Assembly (NCBI GenBank): GCA_002189035.1 | Contig: NEEC01000024.1 | Location: 372,001 to 436,000 of the forward strand | Reading direction: 5' to 3' | Length of the DNA stretch: 64,000 nucleotides | Origin: Utricularia gibba | Lineage: Eukaryota; Streptophyta; Magnoliopsida; Lamiales; Lentibulariaceae | Part shown: positions 1-11,964 of the stretch, piece after piece | Position numbering within the stretch: position 1 is the first letter of the stretch | Layout: each line of letters starts with the position of its first letter | Notes under the pieces: model-generated | Database searches by the model: none | What the model saw: only the letters and a program-made list of their open reading frames with translations | Told to the model about the DNA's origin: nothing | Program-made: the position numbers and the translations under genes

Positions 1-517
1 CAATACCACTACTTGCCACCCAGACAAACCACAGATCCAACACTAACAAAATTCAATATAGATGTCAAGCGAGCTACACGAAGGACTGGTTTGGTTGCAT
101 GGAAGTGGCAAATCCAAGCTTTAATTATTATGGTGTACGTAACTTGAGTGTTACAAAAAACATTGCTTGATTGATAGTTATAGAATAGTATTAATTGTGT
201 TCGGTTGAAAGATTTGATTACTATACAAAATAAATAATGTTAAAGACTTGATTACCCCTTTTATGAAAAATAAATAAATGCACTCTTTTGAAGAGTGCGA
301 TGATGTTGTTTATGTTTCTCCTGTTCTCTTCATTTGTTTCTAGGGTTCGAAATTCAGAATTCATCTCTTCTATTTAATAATTGGTGATGGGGAATTAGAA
401 AAAAGTTGCTCAAAAAGACCTTTTTTTAGGAGAAGAGAAGAATCTTATCATTATCTTGAAGAAATGTATCAAAAAGGGTTGGAAACTAGAGAGCAGACTC
501 AAATTTTAAACAATAAT
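1..517. other. Unassigned flank
   Basis: AT-rich sequence without a recognisable coding region, repeat terminus or RNA gene. The first 110 bases have a more gene-like composition but no frame long enough to name. The right limit is where similarity to the Athila-type LTR begins. Confidence 0.4.
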
Positions 518-1414
518 ACCCTCACGGCCGAATTGCGCGCATGCCCGAGTGTTGCCAATGACCCAATGAGTCCAGATACGAGGTCACTACCTGTCCATTG
601 ATCCTGAGGTACGGCCATATACAAAACATTGTCTTCCTCCTGCCAAAAGGGCTCGAGTTGGTGCTTTCCACCTTGCTCCTCTCCAAAATCCGCAGGTAGT
701 GATCAGCTAACCATGAACCTTGAACAAGGGGACTGTTACAGAAAGACTGCAACATAGTCGCGCGAAGACATACGAAACCCATTCGGATTCAGAGAAAATG
801 TGAAGATAAGCTAACGATACATAGATCTGGGGGTGTTCCAACCCAGAAACGAAAGTTTCTAGCCGCAAACGGCCATACAAACTAAAGAAAATGAAACAAG
901 GTTCTAGAGAGAAGCTAGAGAAAAATTCCTCTAGAGAGAGAAACAAAAGGGAAAACTAAATTGAAAGTAAACTAAACTTGTCTGAATAGAACTGAACTTC
1001 ATTGAGAGTCTGAGCTTTCGTGTCCCTATGATTCTGCTGAACTTTAGATGACTTGCAAGCAACGTCTGACACTGGTACGCTAATGATGCCGCCTGTCAGA
1101 AACTCCCGTGTTCCGCACGTCAAGTCTCATGATTAGGCGTTTGCAGTCTTCCGGAAATCAAGGGAATGTCAGCTCGGGAAGATCCAATTTGTCGCCATCT
1201 GATGCCCTCTTTCTCTCACTTCCGGCCACGTGTGCGCCTCTAGAAAAACTCAATTAAAACAAGTAAAATTAATAGATAAAATACAAGATTTAGGATAATT
1301 ACCCTAAGCTAGATAAAAACCCAAATCTCACATTATAGACTCCTAATTAGACACTTCTAATCACATTTAAACATAAAAACAACCTTAGAAATAATAAGAA
1401 AATGACACTTAACA
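518..1414 (-). repeat. Athila-type LTR D, copy 1 (truncated)
   Basis: This stretch matches the reverse-oriented LTR at 15430-16756 almost base for base over long blocks, for example the segment about the 'gacccaatgagtccagata' motif. Its right end reads AATGACACTTAACA, the complement of the TGTTAAGTGTCATT start shared by LTR families A and D. The 3' third of the LTR is missing on the left, where similarity stops near a GTGAGGGTA motif. No internal retrotransposon sequence adjoins it, so it is a truncated LTR remnant. Short open frames inside it are incidental. Confidence 0.75.
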
Positions 1415-1724
1415 ATAGTGTATGCTGAAATTGTATTTCATGATTTGTGATAGGCATATTATATGATTTGCCATTGTTATATGTTTTGATTATGTGTCAT
1501 TATATTGCTGTTGTAAATTTTTAAATTGTTTGTATTATGTGATTGGTTTACGATGGATGATAATTATAATATAGGATGCTGTTATTATGTGGAAACTAAA
1601 TCAGGCAAAACCACGGGTGCTTATCACACCAGATAAAAAAACTGTTCACAAATCACTGAGTTTTGAATCACACGAGCAAAACAGCTCCAAGAAACAGGCT
1701 CAATCCAGCCAAACTTTTCCCTTA
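1415..1724. other. Unassigned AT-rich spacer
   Basis: This lies between the LTR D remnant and the TTA that precedes the outer candidate terminus of the Harbinger-like element. I see no gene, repeat terminus or RNA in it. Confidence 0.4.
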
Positions 1725-2989
1725 GGGCGCGTTTTATTGTTGGGTAAGGCCTAAACCCAGGTTTAGTTTATTTGGGTTTAGGTAATGATAACACATATTT
1801 TTGAGTGATTGAGTGCATGGAAATGACTCATATTGTGCTACAAAACTTAAGTTTTACTGCCTAGTTCTATATTTTTACACATAGTACCATAGTTGTGTTT
1901 TTTTAGTCTTAGTTGGGACTAAATTGATTTAGTTCCAACCTTACTTTTAATAGTTTTCTTTGAGTAATGCAGCACATGTCGGCAACACAAATCCCAAGGA
2001 ACCAAATATGTATAGTGTAGTAGCAGAGGATGAGGCAAAAGTTTGAAAAGAAGAACACAAAATCCAAGGAGAGGAAAAAGGAGGATTTTAGATAAAAAGG
2101 GGACAAGATGAAGAGAGAAAAAAGATCTCTCCATTGTGACATACGACATAGCTTTCTGAAGAAGTATTATGGGGGAAGAAGGAAGGGGACGATGAACCAG
2201 AAGAACAAGTTTCCCTTTTGAAGATTTTCTTTCGTTCTTGATGAGCATTATTCCTAGCTGAAACTAGTTTTAGTTTTCCCTACGTGAACAATTTACTGTT
2301 TATGCTCTGTTATGCATTTTGTGTTATTGTTTAACCTTGAGAACAAAATTTTGCTTAGAATATGTTATGGAAATGCTTTACTTTCCCTTGCTATGAGTGG
2401 CTAAGCACTTGGAGGGGTGCCTTGGGGCAAAAGGGGTGTAAAGTGTTAGTCAATCATTTGACCTTGTTAATCATAGATCACACCACTTCTTTATCAAACC
2501 AAGATAGATCCGGGAGGAGGAAGGAATGATATTCATCTTAAAAATCCTAATTAGAGGAAGACCAAAGATTAGGGGAAAAAAGGGTTTGGTAGACCTAAAC
2601 TCTTGCTTGTTAGACGTATGATTTGTGGTATATGTTAGGTTATTTTAGTGATAAACATGCAAGTCCTAGAAGTCCTAAGGCACACCCATCTCATTTAGGT
2701 ACAACCGAGTTTACAAGTTTGTCACTTTTCTTTGCTGTTTTTTAGCCAACTCTGTCTTAGTCCTAGTTAACACCAAATCTATCAATGTGACACTGATTGT
2801 ATGTATTAACTTTCACATAGCAAGCACCTAGCTCCTTGTGTTCAACCCTAGTCAACTATGCACATATTTTTCATATGATTTGATGTGAATTAGGTGTAAA
2901 AATTTTATTTGATAGGAAGATTTGCATATTAACGACATTGCAAATTTTTTGTTTATTAGGTAAATGGATTTTATGGGTTTTGAAGATTA

Positions 2990-3075
2990 TTCGTGTTTGG
3001 TTAATGGGTTTAAATTATTTGAGTTTAAGACTAATACACATTTGGTACGTGGGTATAAAATTGGGTTTCTGTTGA
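2990..3075 (+). repeat. Inner left terminal inverted repeat candidate
   Basis: This starts directly after TTA (2987-2989) with TTCGTGTTTGGTTAATGGG. It shares CATTTGGTACGTGGGT with the complement of the right end, which has CGTTTGGTTCGTGGGT at the corresponding distance. The long imperfect match makes this a strong rival to position 1725 as the true left end. Confidence 0.5.
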
Positions 3076-3411
3076 ATTTTCATATGAAATTACCAATATA
3101 ACCTTCCCCAACAATAATTACTTCTTTTTATTACAATTTGTTTTCCCTTTCCTCCACCAACTTTCACACCCAGTTCATTGCGGTGCTGTCGCCTGACAAG
3201 ATCTCCATCGACTTCACCAGTAATTGAGGTTAAAAAGCCATGGGTTAACTCTAGATTGCATACCCCGTTCGTTGCGTAGAGTTTCTCACTTGAAATTCAT
3301 TGAATTTCGAGTCAATTTTATGGTTTACTTGTTCTACGTCCTCATTTTAGTTGCTTTGTTCTTGCTGTTTTCTTTCCTCCAGTACAAATTGAAGGCATGC
3401 ATAGCCTAATC

Positions 3412-4343
3412 ATGGTGGAAGACTCTCACAAAACTACAAAGCGCATCTGGAAGCCAGATGAGGAGAAGGACTTGGTGCATGCTCTGAAGCAGATAGTGAA
3501 AGAAGGCTGGAAAATTGAGAATGGTTTCAGGGGTGGGTATCATCGAGCATTAGAGACAGAGTTCTTGAACTTTGTCCAAGAACCGACATCCGCGCACACG
3601 CGCACATATCCAGCAAGATGCATACATGGAAAAAAGACTACTACCTCCTTGTACTCATGATGTTATATCCGGTGCTTGCCATGTTATTATGTCAGGATGC
3701 ACCCAAGCTGCGTGTCGTAAGATACAAAGTGTGGCCGTATTACATGGAGTTTTAGGAAATCGTTGGAAAGGATCAGGCTACAGGAGATAATATGATGAGC
3801 TATGTAGGTGCGACCAGGAAGAGGAAACTGATAGAAGATGTTGAGGTGAATCTGGATGCATCTTTGGATTGCCCTCGGGACCCTGATAGCACTGGACATG
3901 ATATGAACTTCTCGTATGCTAACACACCTTGTGACCCATTTGGTTGTGGTGCGGAGGGTGTGAACATCACACCTAGTAGGGACTCCGAGTCACACAATAG
4001 CACCGACTCCGCATGGAGGTCTAGACGAAGCGGGCGGGGACCAAGGGGAATCGATGATGATGCACAGTACCTCAAAGAAATGAAGGAGCTGAACATGTGC
4101 ACATGTGAGGAGCTATGTCACTTGGGATTAACAGTGGTGCAGCAAGCACGGGAGTTGGTGGACAATCAGTGTTAGGCAAGGGAGATCATTAGAGGTATAC
4201 CGCTGCAACTAACTGCCATCTAACATTTTACCATAGCAGAGATGATCAATTCCAACCATGCGAGGTTGCACTACTTCCTTTCCTTGAGTGACCGTGAAAG
4301 AGAGCTGATTGTGTGTGGTTTTGCATCCGAACATAGATCTTAA
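3412..4343 (+). pseudogene. Myb/SANT-like DNA-binding protein of a PIF/Harbinger element (decayed)
   Basis: In PIF/Harbinger elements a second ORF encodes a Myb/SANT-like protein that binds the element ends and assists the transposase. The start at 3412 opens with the signature RIWKPDEEKDLVHAL, followed by KEGWKIENGFRGGY, which is the Myb_DNA-bind_3 pattern of a helix with W, EGW and GFR-GY. The frame is then lost over about 150 bases. A family-typical GKDQATG element appears near 3770, and an open stretch runs from 3792 to 4175. The same frame continues past two stops with a C-terminal segment (AEMINSNHARLHYFLSLSDRE) to 4343. At least one frameshift and two stops make it a pseudogene. The family call is confident; function is lost. 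Confidence 0.8.
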
Positions 4344-4845
4344 ATCTGTTGTGCGGTTTTTGGCATTATGCTGGACTCATGGGCTAGATGTATTTCCTCT
4401 TCTAATCATTTTTTAAGCAAATACATATTGTATTCCACGTGAAAATATAGGTGAAGGATGACTACATGTAACTGATATAAGCACTATGTAGGGTCGACAG
4501 TGTTCCGACCTCCCATTTGGAAGCACTACGTACGAACAAGCGCGGTGTTATGGTGTGAAGCACTACTCGATTAACGCAATGCTTCAAACAATGCCACATT
4601 CAGTGTGGTGCTACCAAGAAGTGATGCAACAACACAACATTGGTTTTGCCTATTACGAAGCACCACGTTTGGACATAGGGTTTAGTGGTTAGTGATGGCA
4701 CCGGATTTGAAAACATGCGGTGCTGCCACGATAGTTGTTTGATCAAATACTAACAAAGTTAGAATACCATAGTTCACGTCAGATCCATGCAAATTAAAGG
4801 TACATCATGTATCACACAATAACCTTGTAATGCATCCACAATGGG

Positions 4846-5806
4846 TGTTCCTCGTCTGTCGGACATTGACCTACTCGTCGGCGATTGACATGCGTGGGTA
4901 CATCCATTACGTCAATGAGTACTTCTAGGAATGACCTAATATCACCCTCTCGAACTAGGGAGCAATCGTTGACCGTGGTGTACTTGAAGGTGGTTGGGAA
5001 TATGGCATTTTCAGGCGGTCCAATGAAAGTAAGTGATCATTAGGTGCAAGATGGTGGAGAATGAGGGTGATCCAAAAACTCACCGAGTTGTGTAGTGACT
5101 TGTACAGCACATCGTCGACCATTAGCGTATTAAGACAGTGATATTTGCCCTTGAACTCTGTGTTGGCGCTCCAAACATGGTTCAAAAGCTTCAACTTCGT
5201 GGTGTTGTTCCTGTTGTAGTGCAATTGTTCACTGAAACATGTCAAAAAAAACAACCATCAGCATCGTGCGGATCCCATTGTCTGCTAACTGGTCAATCTT
5301 ACCATCCTCTCGAAGACTAGATGGCGACGTCAAAGTGTTCCATGCAAAACTGTATCAACTCACGTGCACCTGGTCGAAGATACACTACAACAAATAGTAC
5401 CGACACATGCTACAAATATTAAATGCATATCAAATACAACACATTACCATTTCGCCCATAATAAACGGCATCCAGCTTCAGCGCTACCCACCTGACATCC
5501 TGAGGATACACAATGTCCGCAAGTACACCATTCACATCGAATATTATCAACATTCTTGGTGGGACTACAACGTTGCTCGACAGTCCACTATATGGCCATC
5601 TACCTTCATACCATGCAAGCCGTCCATAGAGTTCAAGATTCTCAACGTACTGTCTCTCTAGCTCAGCGTACTTTGCAGTGGCTGCACTGCACCCATCATC
5701 GCGTGTCGAGATCGGTGTTGGTCCATCACTTTTTCCCCCGCCTTCTAGCTGCGCATTTTCATCCTCTTCATACCATAGATGTTGTCTATGGTGTCGAGGG
5801 GTTCCA
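4846..5806 (-). pseudogene. FCP1/NLI-interacting-factor-like phosphatase gene fragment (captured)
   Basis: Reading the reverse strand gives an open segment ending in MLIIFDVNGVLADIV, which resembles the HAD-phosphatase motif I of plant NIF-like proteins (usually DLNGLL). A GTAATG...TTGTAG interval near 5363-5448 looks like a retained intron. It is followed by LRPGARELIQFC and EHFDVAI then SSREDGK, matching the RP..DEFLKFC...DV.IWSS block with the Trp codon turned into a stop. Later, in shifted frames, come EFKGKYHCLNTLMVDDVLYK and NAIFPTTFKYTTVNDCSL, matching the family's DD..YKAL and AIFP.TYKY.D..DNSL blocks. A retained intron points to capture from genomic DNA, not from mRNA. Stops and frameshifts exclude a working enzyme. 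Confidence 0.75.
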
Positions 5807-7160
5807 TACTATAGATGTTGTGTTCTAGGGGCATTGACAAAGGGTGGCAAGACTTCCTCTAGTGACTTTGTTCTGCAAGAGAACAAATTCACAAACCTCT
5901 TTGCTGCACGCTTTTGCAATACCTCGATGCCTACAACAAGAACAACAAAAAGCATGACTTCTGTTGTAGACGAATTTATAATATTCGACATATTTGTATG
6001 TGATTACCTGATGGGTGTCCAACATTCCCTAGCACTATCAACGTTGTTGTCCATTCTGGAGCATTGGGTGCACATACACATACAAAACTAGTCCACCAAT
6101 CATCATCTGTGCTTCTCACATCTGTAACCAGAACCATGCCAGGTTTTCCATGAAGAGAATAGTGTGGACTCCCCTTACGTTGCACACACATGGAAACCGC
6201 AAAGAAGACATGCATTTCTGGAGGTATATCCTCCTCTTCACAGATCTGCAGAAACGCGAGTACGAGCACCACAGAATGTGTGAGGTGCGAGAGTGGGATC
6301 CGGAGTACAGCAAGTATCTGCACCAAGAAAGGAGGCGGGGTCAGTTGCAATCCACACCAAAAGTGCTCAGTGCTGACGGTGAATCCTGATGCTCCAACTT
6401 TGGATGGCGGTTCGGAGTCGGATGTTTTGCCTGTTGTTTATCCCACATCACGTAACCGTCGGGTATTCAAAAGCGGGCACGTAGTTTGTCACACGTCAAC
6501 ATCTACAAAAAAAATAGAAATCTAACTAGATGAAAGAAAGGAAGAATCTAAAACGCTAATGCACTTGTTCCTACCGTCACGACATTGTTCCGATGAGGTT
6601 GTGAAGGAATCCCGTGTATGCGGTACCACTGCACATATGTCGAAAGGATGGAGGTGTAAGGGCATGATTAAATAAGTTGTTTTGGAAAGTGGGAAATGCG
6701 GTGCTCCTGTAAACATGCTTCGACAACCGATTTTTTTATGATGACTTAATATTCCTAAAAACATCCAAACTATCTCCAGAACCGTAACATATTTTCCAAC
6801 CTTTAAACTAGAACGATTTTCTAACAGGCTAAATAAAATACAAAAGACATCTCGGCTGATTCTCAAGTTCTCAATAGATGCGCTATTCACATCACTCACT
6901 AACCTACTAATATACTCAACTTGTTTAGGAATCTTGTCTATAAGGGAATTCTCACACTATATCCCCTACGGTAATTTTTACAATATAAGTATATTCACAC
7001 ATTCATCCCAACCAAGTATTCAGTTAATACTGCTGCAGCCACACTTAAGATGACATGACCCTCCATGGAAAAATCCATGTCCCCTCAACAATAGAAAAAA
7101 TCAAGCAAAATAAATCCACACAGCACCACTAATTTTGAAATTGGAAAATCACAGAACACA
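5807..7160. other. Interior of the Harbinger-like element, unrecognised
   Basis: Open frames exist on both strands, up to about 125 codons, but none shows a family motif. I looked in particular for the DDE blocks of a Harbinger transposase and did not find them. A short imperfect direct repeat with an 'atagatgttgt' core lies near 5773-5822. Confidence 0.4.
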
Positions 7161-7439
7161 CATACTATGCGGTGCTGCCGTGGACAAATTCACCAAGAAC
7201 AGAAAAGACACTTACCGGAAGACCCACCCTTTGCGGCCAAAGTGCTCGCGACGCCACTGGCAATTCACGAACCTAGCATTAGGTTTGTAGATCTGCATTC
7301 AAATGTGGATGACGTGGGGGTAAAATTGGAAGCCACGAGCCTTGTTTACCTAAATCGAGCACCCCTCATGGGTTTAGCTAAACACAGCTCGGCGGGTTCC
7401 TGCCAGGTATATAGGCACCTAGAGGGGTTTATTTTTACT

Positions 7440-7520
7440 TGTCTAAAACCCACGAACCAAACGTGGGTTTATGTCAAACCCACGCCACAACCCACCTAAA
7501 CCATTCAATCAAACGCACCC
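7440..7520 (-). repeat. Right terminal inverted repeat of the Harbinger-like element
   Basis: This stretch ends in AAACGCACCC and is followed by TTA at 7521-7523. It contains repeated CCCACG and AACCCAC motifs that are mirrored at the left-end candidates. Confidence 0.6.
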
Positions 7521-7739
7521 TTAAGAATAAGAAAACAGCAATGCACCAAGAATCGCTAGAAGTCAACTTGGATATGTTCTCTTTGCCTTCTCAGATCTAA
7601 ATGTATACCTAGATGAAAGCTTGTCTCTGCATTTGAGATGTTGCTCTCATTTTCTACGAAAAAACTTAATATAATGATCATACTCACTGGTCATATTTTA
7701 ATCTCTATTAGGTCTCTAACAAAGGGAACATAAGCTAGA

Positions 7740-9480
7740 TTTAGGTTGCACTAATTTAGTCTTTAGCCCATGTAAATTGAGGATAACTGCAAGCCCAACA
7801 ATTTCCCGCATTCAGCTTATGTTTATCTCAATTTCTGACTTCCACCAATCCTAACCTGCTCATGTGAGACTGGTGTTTGACAAAGGACAACATTTTTGTA
7901 AGCACATCAGCAATTATTTCCAGATTGATAGCTCCACCTGAGATGATGTTTCGGATCCAATACTACGTAGTCAGAGTACACTATAGGCCTAGCTTTTAGG
8001 AAACTGAACTCATCCATGATTCTTCCAAGTCACAACACTTCCTTTACTATCTCTATTAATGTCATATACTCAACCTTGATAGTTGATAGAGCAAAAATTT
8101 TGTAGATGTGAGGTCTAGGTAACAGGAACTCCAACAACCATGTTGAGCATTCATGTTGTCAATTTTCTTGAGCCAATATGTTGTGCCATATCCGCATCTA
8201 TGTAAACTTGTGAGATGATGCTTCCCATACCGTAACTCAACTTGCATTATTTTGTGCCTTTGATATAATGCAATAGCCATTTCACACCATCCCAATGTTG
8301 CTTTCCAGGATTCTCCATGTACCTACTTATCACACTTATAGCACATGTTATATGCAGTCAAGTGCAAATCATCAAGTACATTAGGGAATCAACAATAGAA
8401 GAGTAAGATACCTTGCTCATCATCTCCCTTTCAATTTCTGTTTTTGGTGACATTTGGGAAGAAAATTTCAGATGTCCAAGGAGTGGTCCCAACACTGGTT
8501 TTGCTCCATCCATCTGAAATTTCTTCAAGACAAATTCAGTGTACTTATTTGGAGACAATGTTAAGGTCCTTTTGGTTCTGTCTCTTATTATGTCTAATCC
8601 AAAAATTTTCTTGGCTTCACCCAAGTCCTTTATCTCAAAAACAATAGCCATTTCTCTTTTTAGGTTTTGTAAGCATCTTATTTGGACTAGCTATTAGCAT
8701 ATCATCAACATATAATAGTAGAAAGATGCATTCAACATTTGATTTTTTCTTTTAGTAGGCGCAATGATCTCCTTCACATCTCTTAAATCCATAAGGGTAT
8801 TGAATTTATAATACCACTCATGAAGTGCTTGTTTAAGTCTATACAATCTTCCTCCAAGTCTAGACACAAGATCTTATTTTCCATGTTCTATAAATCCCTC
8901 AACTTGTTTCATATACAGTTCTTCATCGAGGTCCCCATGCAGATATGTCTCACTATTCAAGTTTTGAATCAAGGTGAGCCGTTAGGGACAACACAAGCCT
9001 TACTATATTCAACTTTATGATAGGTGAGAAGATTTCTTCATAATCTATGCCTTTCTTTCATCAATATCCCATCACTTCCACCATTGCTTTGTATCTAACA
9101 CTTCCATTTGGATTATGTTTCAACTTGAGTATCCATAAGTTTTCTAGAGGCTTCTTTCTAGTAGGTAGTTTCACAAGCTCATAGGTGCTGTTCTTTCTTA
9201 GAGATAAGCTTTCTTTACTGTCTGAGCTTCTCCCTCTTCTTTTATCAAGGCAATATCAAGCATATCTTCTCTAAATCAACAAGATATCTCGATGAAGGAA
9301 CATGTGGTCTTGATGATATTCAGATTTGGCACTCCCCTTTAATCAAGTGCCTTTTAGCTTCCCTAAATTCTCTGTTATTAATATGACTTTCATCACCTTG
9401 TGTTGTGTTAATCTGTTGTATGTCAAAAATTGTTTCATTCTCTAAAAACTAGAATACTCCCAAGGCACACTATCTTACTA
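7740..9480 (-). pseudogene. Ty1/copia pol relic (linker, reverse transcriptase, RNase H)
   Basis: Read on the reverse strand from 9480 downward, the order is an integrase-RT linker, then YELVKLPTRKKPLENLW, KKGIDYEEIFSPIIKLN, THYLHGDLDEELYM-like, EWYYKFNTLM and YVDDMLIASPNK. The longest intact piece (8358-8651) holds FEIKDLGEAKKIFGLDIIRD and a PYSS-type SLMYLM block. RNase H remnants follow to about 7740. This is the canonical copia RT-RNase H order. Frameshifts separate nearly every block. No gag, protease or integrase core adjoins it, so the element is 5' truncated. Confidence 0.85.
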
Positions 9481-9699
9481 AACACATAATTAAATAGGTC
9501 GAGGCGTCACAAATGACTAGTGTGTGCACACTGTCTTACTAAACACTAGAATACTCCGAAGGATTCAAGAAAACAATGTCAAATTGACTCCTAATTTGAC
9601 ATACCTACAGTTACCCAAAAGTAAGTGAAATATCCTAAAAAATTTTATAGTAAGAATGCAAATAAAAATTAAGTGTTTGAAAGAAAACTTGACTAGTTG

Positions 9700-10926
9700 A
9701 ATAAATTAAGGGGTTGGATTTGATTACCTCCTCAAGTCGCTCTTGAACTAAGTGCACAATTTGCTTCTCCAACCTCACCACTACTTCTTTCAGTTTGCTC
9801 ACTACAGCAGTGCATCCACATATCTATCCATCTTCACCCTATGTTGTTGCTGATGGTGCTATTGCCGCTTCTCCAACTATCAGTACATGAAGAAGCTCCT
9901 TGTACTCTTCTTTATTCTCTTGGGGCATTACAAACACGTAATACCCCCTTCCTCTTGGTTACCCTTGCATTTTTAAAAAGTGCAATGTCAATGAGGAGTC
10001 TAGGTTCTCCATGTTGGATGAACATTGGAGATCAAACAACCATGTTGACACACAAATATGAATAATTTTCCAAATTGGATCCGCAAACAAATGAGTACTC
10101 TTAATTTTATATAAAACATCTACTTGACTAGTTAAAATATCATACATCTCCCAAGCATTGAGCTCACTTCCGGAAGAAAAATCAACGTAAGAATTATGAA
10201 ATTCTAACTAATCTACTTCTAGAGGGTCAAAGACATCTAATAGTAGACTCTACTCAATCAATGACAATTGATATTCCACCCCTAGCAATTGAAATGATAT
10301 CATTGGAGGTTCATCTATCCTAGACAATATGCCATAAATAAATGTTCCATGTAATTCATGATAGAGTTTAGCACATGCAGGTTGATTAATTTCAAAAAGG
10401 CATGACATAAGCATATGCTTTAGTCCATCCCTTACCTCAAATTCCATACCTAATGCATGGCAAAGGCCTAAAAATCAATATATCTTGTAGGTTCCAATGC
10501 TGCTCCTTTAAGCAAATTATACCAATCTTTCTCTCTTCTATTAGAGAAGTTTAAGTGCTCGTTGTTCAACTTGGATGGGTGTCCTATGAATATTTCAATG
10601 CCAATTCCACTCATCCATCTCTCAAATCCTTCTAATGCAGCCTCTCATTCCTGTTGACTCAAATGGGGTGAATACTTAGGGGGTTTGCTCTATGACTCAT
10701 AATCTTCCAAAATTTCTTCGTCTACTTGTTTCTGCCATACATTTGGTTGCTCCTTTTCTCCTGATCTCGCTTCATCTTCTAGTGCATTTTTCTCTTGCTC
10801 AACTTCTTGGTCTTGTTTGCTTTCTTCATTCCCTATGTGCTCCTCCACCGATTCAATCTCTTTTGCCTTTAGTTCGTTCTCATTCTTAGTAGGTTCAAAC
10901 TCCTCTTCTTGTTTCTCTTCTTCCAA
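9700..10926 (-). pseudogene. Athila-type element ORF relic (ORF1-like)
   Basis: On the reverse strand this lies just inside an LTR of family A, as expected for the start of an Athila-type internal region. It opens with a highly charged Glu/Lys/Gln-rich segment (10690-10926). The segment at 10250-10447 has RDGLKHMLMSCLFEINQPAC and ISFQLLGVEYQLSL, which resemble the Athila ORF1-type domain seen as 'ISFRL.G.EY.LSL'. A further piece near 9960-10150 includes HICVSTWLFDLQ. The frames are broken. I infer a relic of the Athila ORF; the exact protein class is less sure than the lineage. Confidence 0.6.
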
Positions 10927-10996
10927 CAGTTGCTCTGATGCTAAATCCTACTCCACGTCTATCATTTAAGTTTCTTCCAGCTTTCTTCTCAAGCTC

Positions 10997-11964
10997 TATT
11001 GTGTGTGATTCCTCAACAAATTTTAATTTAGAAAAACATAGACCACAATAAAATGTAGTACAAGTGTTGATCTCAGGGAGATGAGTTTTGCGAAAAGTGT
11101 GTACTAAACTTTTACAAATTGTCATGGGTTTGTAAAAGAGTGTTTTTGAAATACAAAAACGAAAGATACAACATAAGTAATGGACCTTGACTAAGAGAAG
11201 CAGTTCCTGGGAATGAGATTCCATTTCCTCCTTTTTGTCTATCATCCCCTCGGCTTTCATTGATTCCTTCTGCATAATGGTTATAGGAGCAAGGAATAAC
11301 ATACTCTTCCTTACACTCTGATTGACAAGAAGGCACAGAAATAGTCTCATGCGATTCCCTCTTGGACAATTGAGACGAAAAGAGGATTGCTGTTGATTGC
11401 CCACAAAACCGAATCCTACATGTGCCCAGCTATTTCCAATGACTAGTGGCGGATGAGAGGTCAATACCCATCCACTGTCATGGTACCTCGATCACAAACA
11501 ATTCACTATTTCCCTCGAACCGACAGGGTTGGAGATGGTGCTCTTCACCTTGCTCTCAAGAAAATCCATGAGTAGTGGCTTGCTACTCATGAACCATTAC
11601 TAAGAGACATTATAGAAAGACTGCAACATGATACGTGGAAATATGCAAAATGTGGAAGAAATTTAGTAAAAAACCGAAATTGATGCACAAGAAGTGGAAG
11701 GAAATTTCATCTATTCCCAGAAACTAAAAGGGTTTAGCTAGGAATGGCCATGAAAACAGAAAATGAAACAGAAGGCTAAAGTGTTCTTCCTCCCTTGGTG
11801 GAGAGGAAGAACCAAGAATTCTAGTGCAAGAACAAAGTGTGATAAAAAAAGGTTCGAAAACAAGTGTTCCCTATTTTTTTTTTTAATTCACTCTCACGTG
11901 CATTAACTTCCTCTACTCCTCTTTCATTATTCTTTCTGTCTTGCATGCACGATCAACTTTCTCA
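10997..11964 (-). repeat. Athila-type LTR A, copy 1 (5' part lost)
   Basis: The sequence matches the reverse complement of the LTR at 41636-42901, including the AGACAGAAAGAATGATG and GAGAGTAGGCTATTCCTTGC-type blocks. The 3' end reads TTGAGGAATCACACACAATA in place of TTGAGGAAACGACACGCAACA. The copy is cut on the right by the copia LTR composite that begins at 11965. Confidence 0.75.

Larger units (their letters stand above)
1725..7520. mobile_element. PIF/Harbinger-like DNA transposon, non-autonomous, carrying a captured gene fragment
   Basis: The right end reads CAATCAAACGCACCC followed by TTA. On the left, TTA at 1722-1724 precedes GGGCGCGTTTTATTG, which matches the complement of the right end at 13 of 15 bases. 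Three-base TTA duplications and a GGG...GTTTG-type terminus are typical of PIF/Harbinger. A second left-end candidate exists at 2990, also after TTA, and its similarity to the right end extends over roughly 80 bases, so the element may be 2990-7520 with older related sequence to its left. Inside are a Myb/SANT-like ORF of the kind these elements carry and a host phosphatase fragment. I found no DDE transposase, so the element looks non-autonomous. Confidence 0.65.

Noticed and set aside
4955-5254. An independent 99-residue protein
   Set aside because: It is one frame of the captured phosphatase fragment. The matching blocks continue in other frames on both sides.
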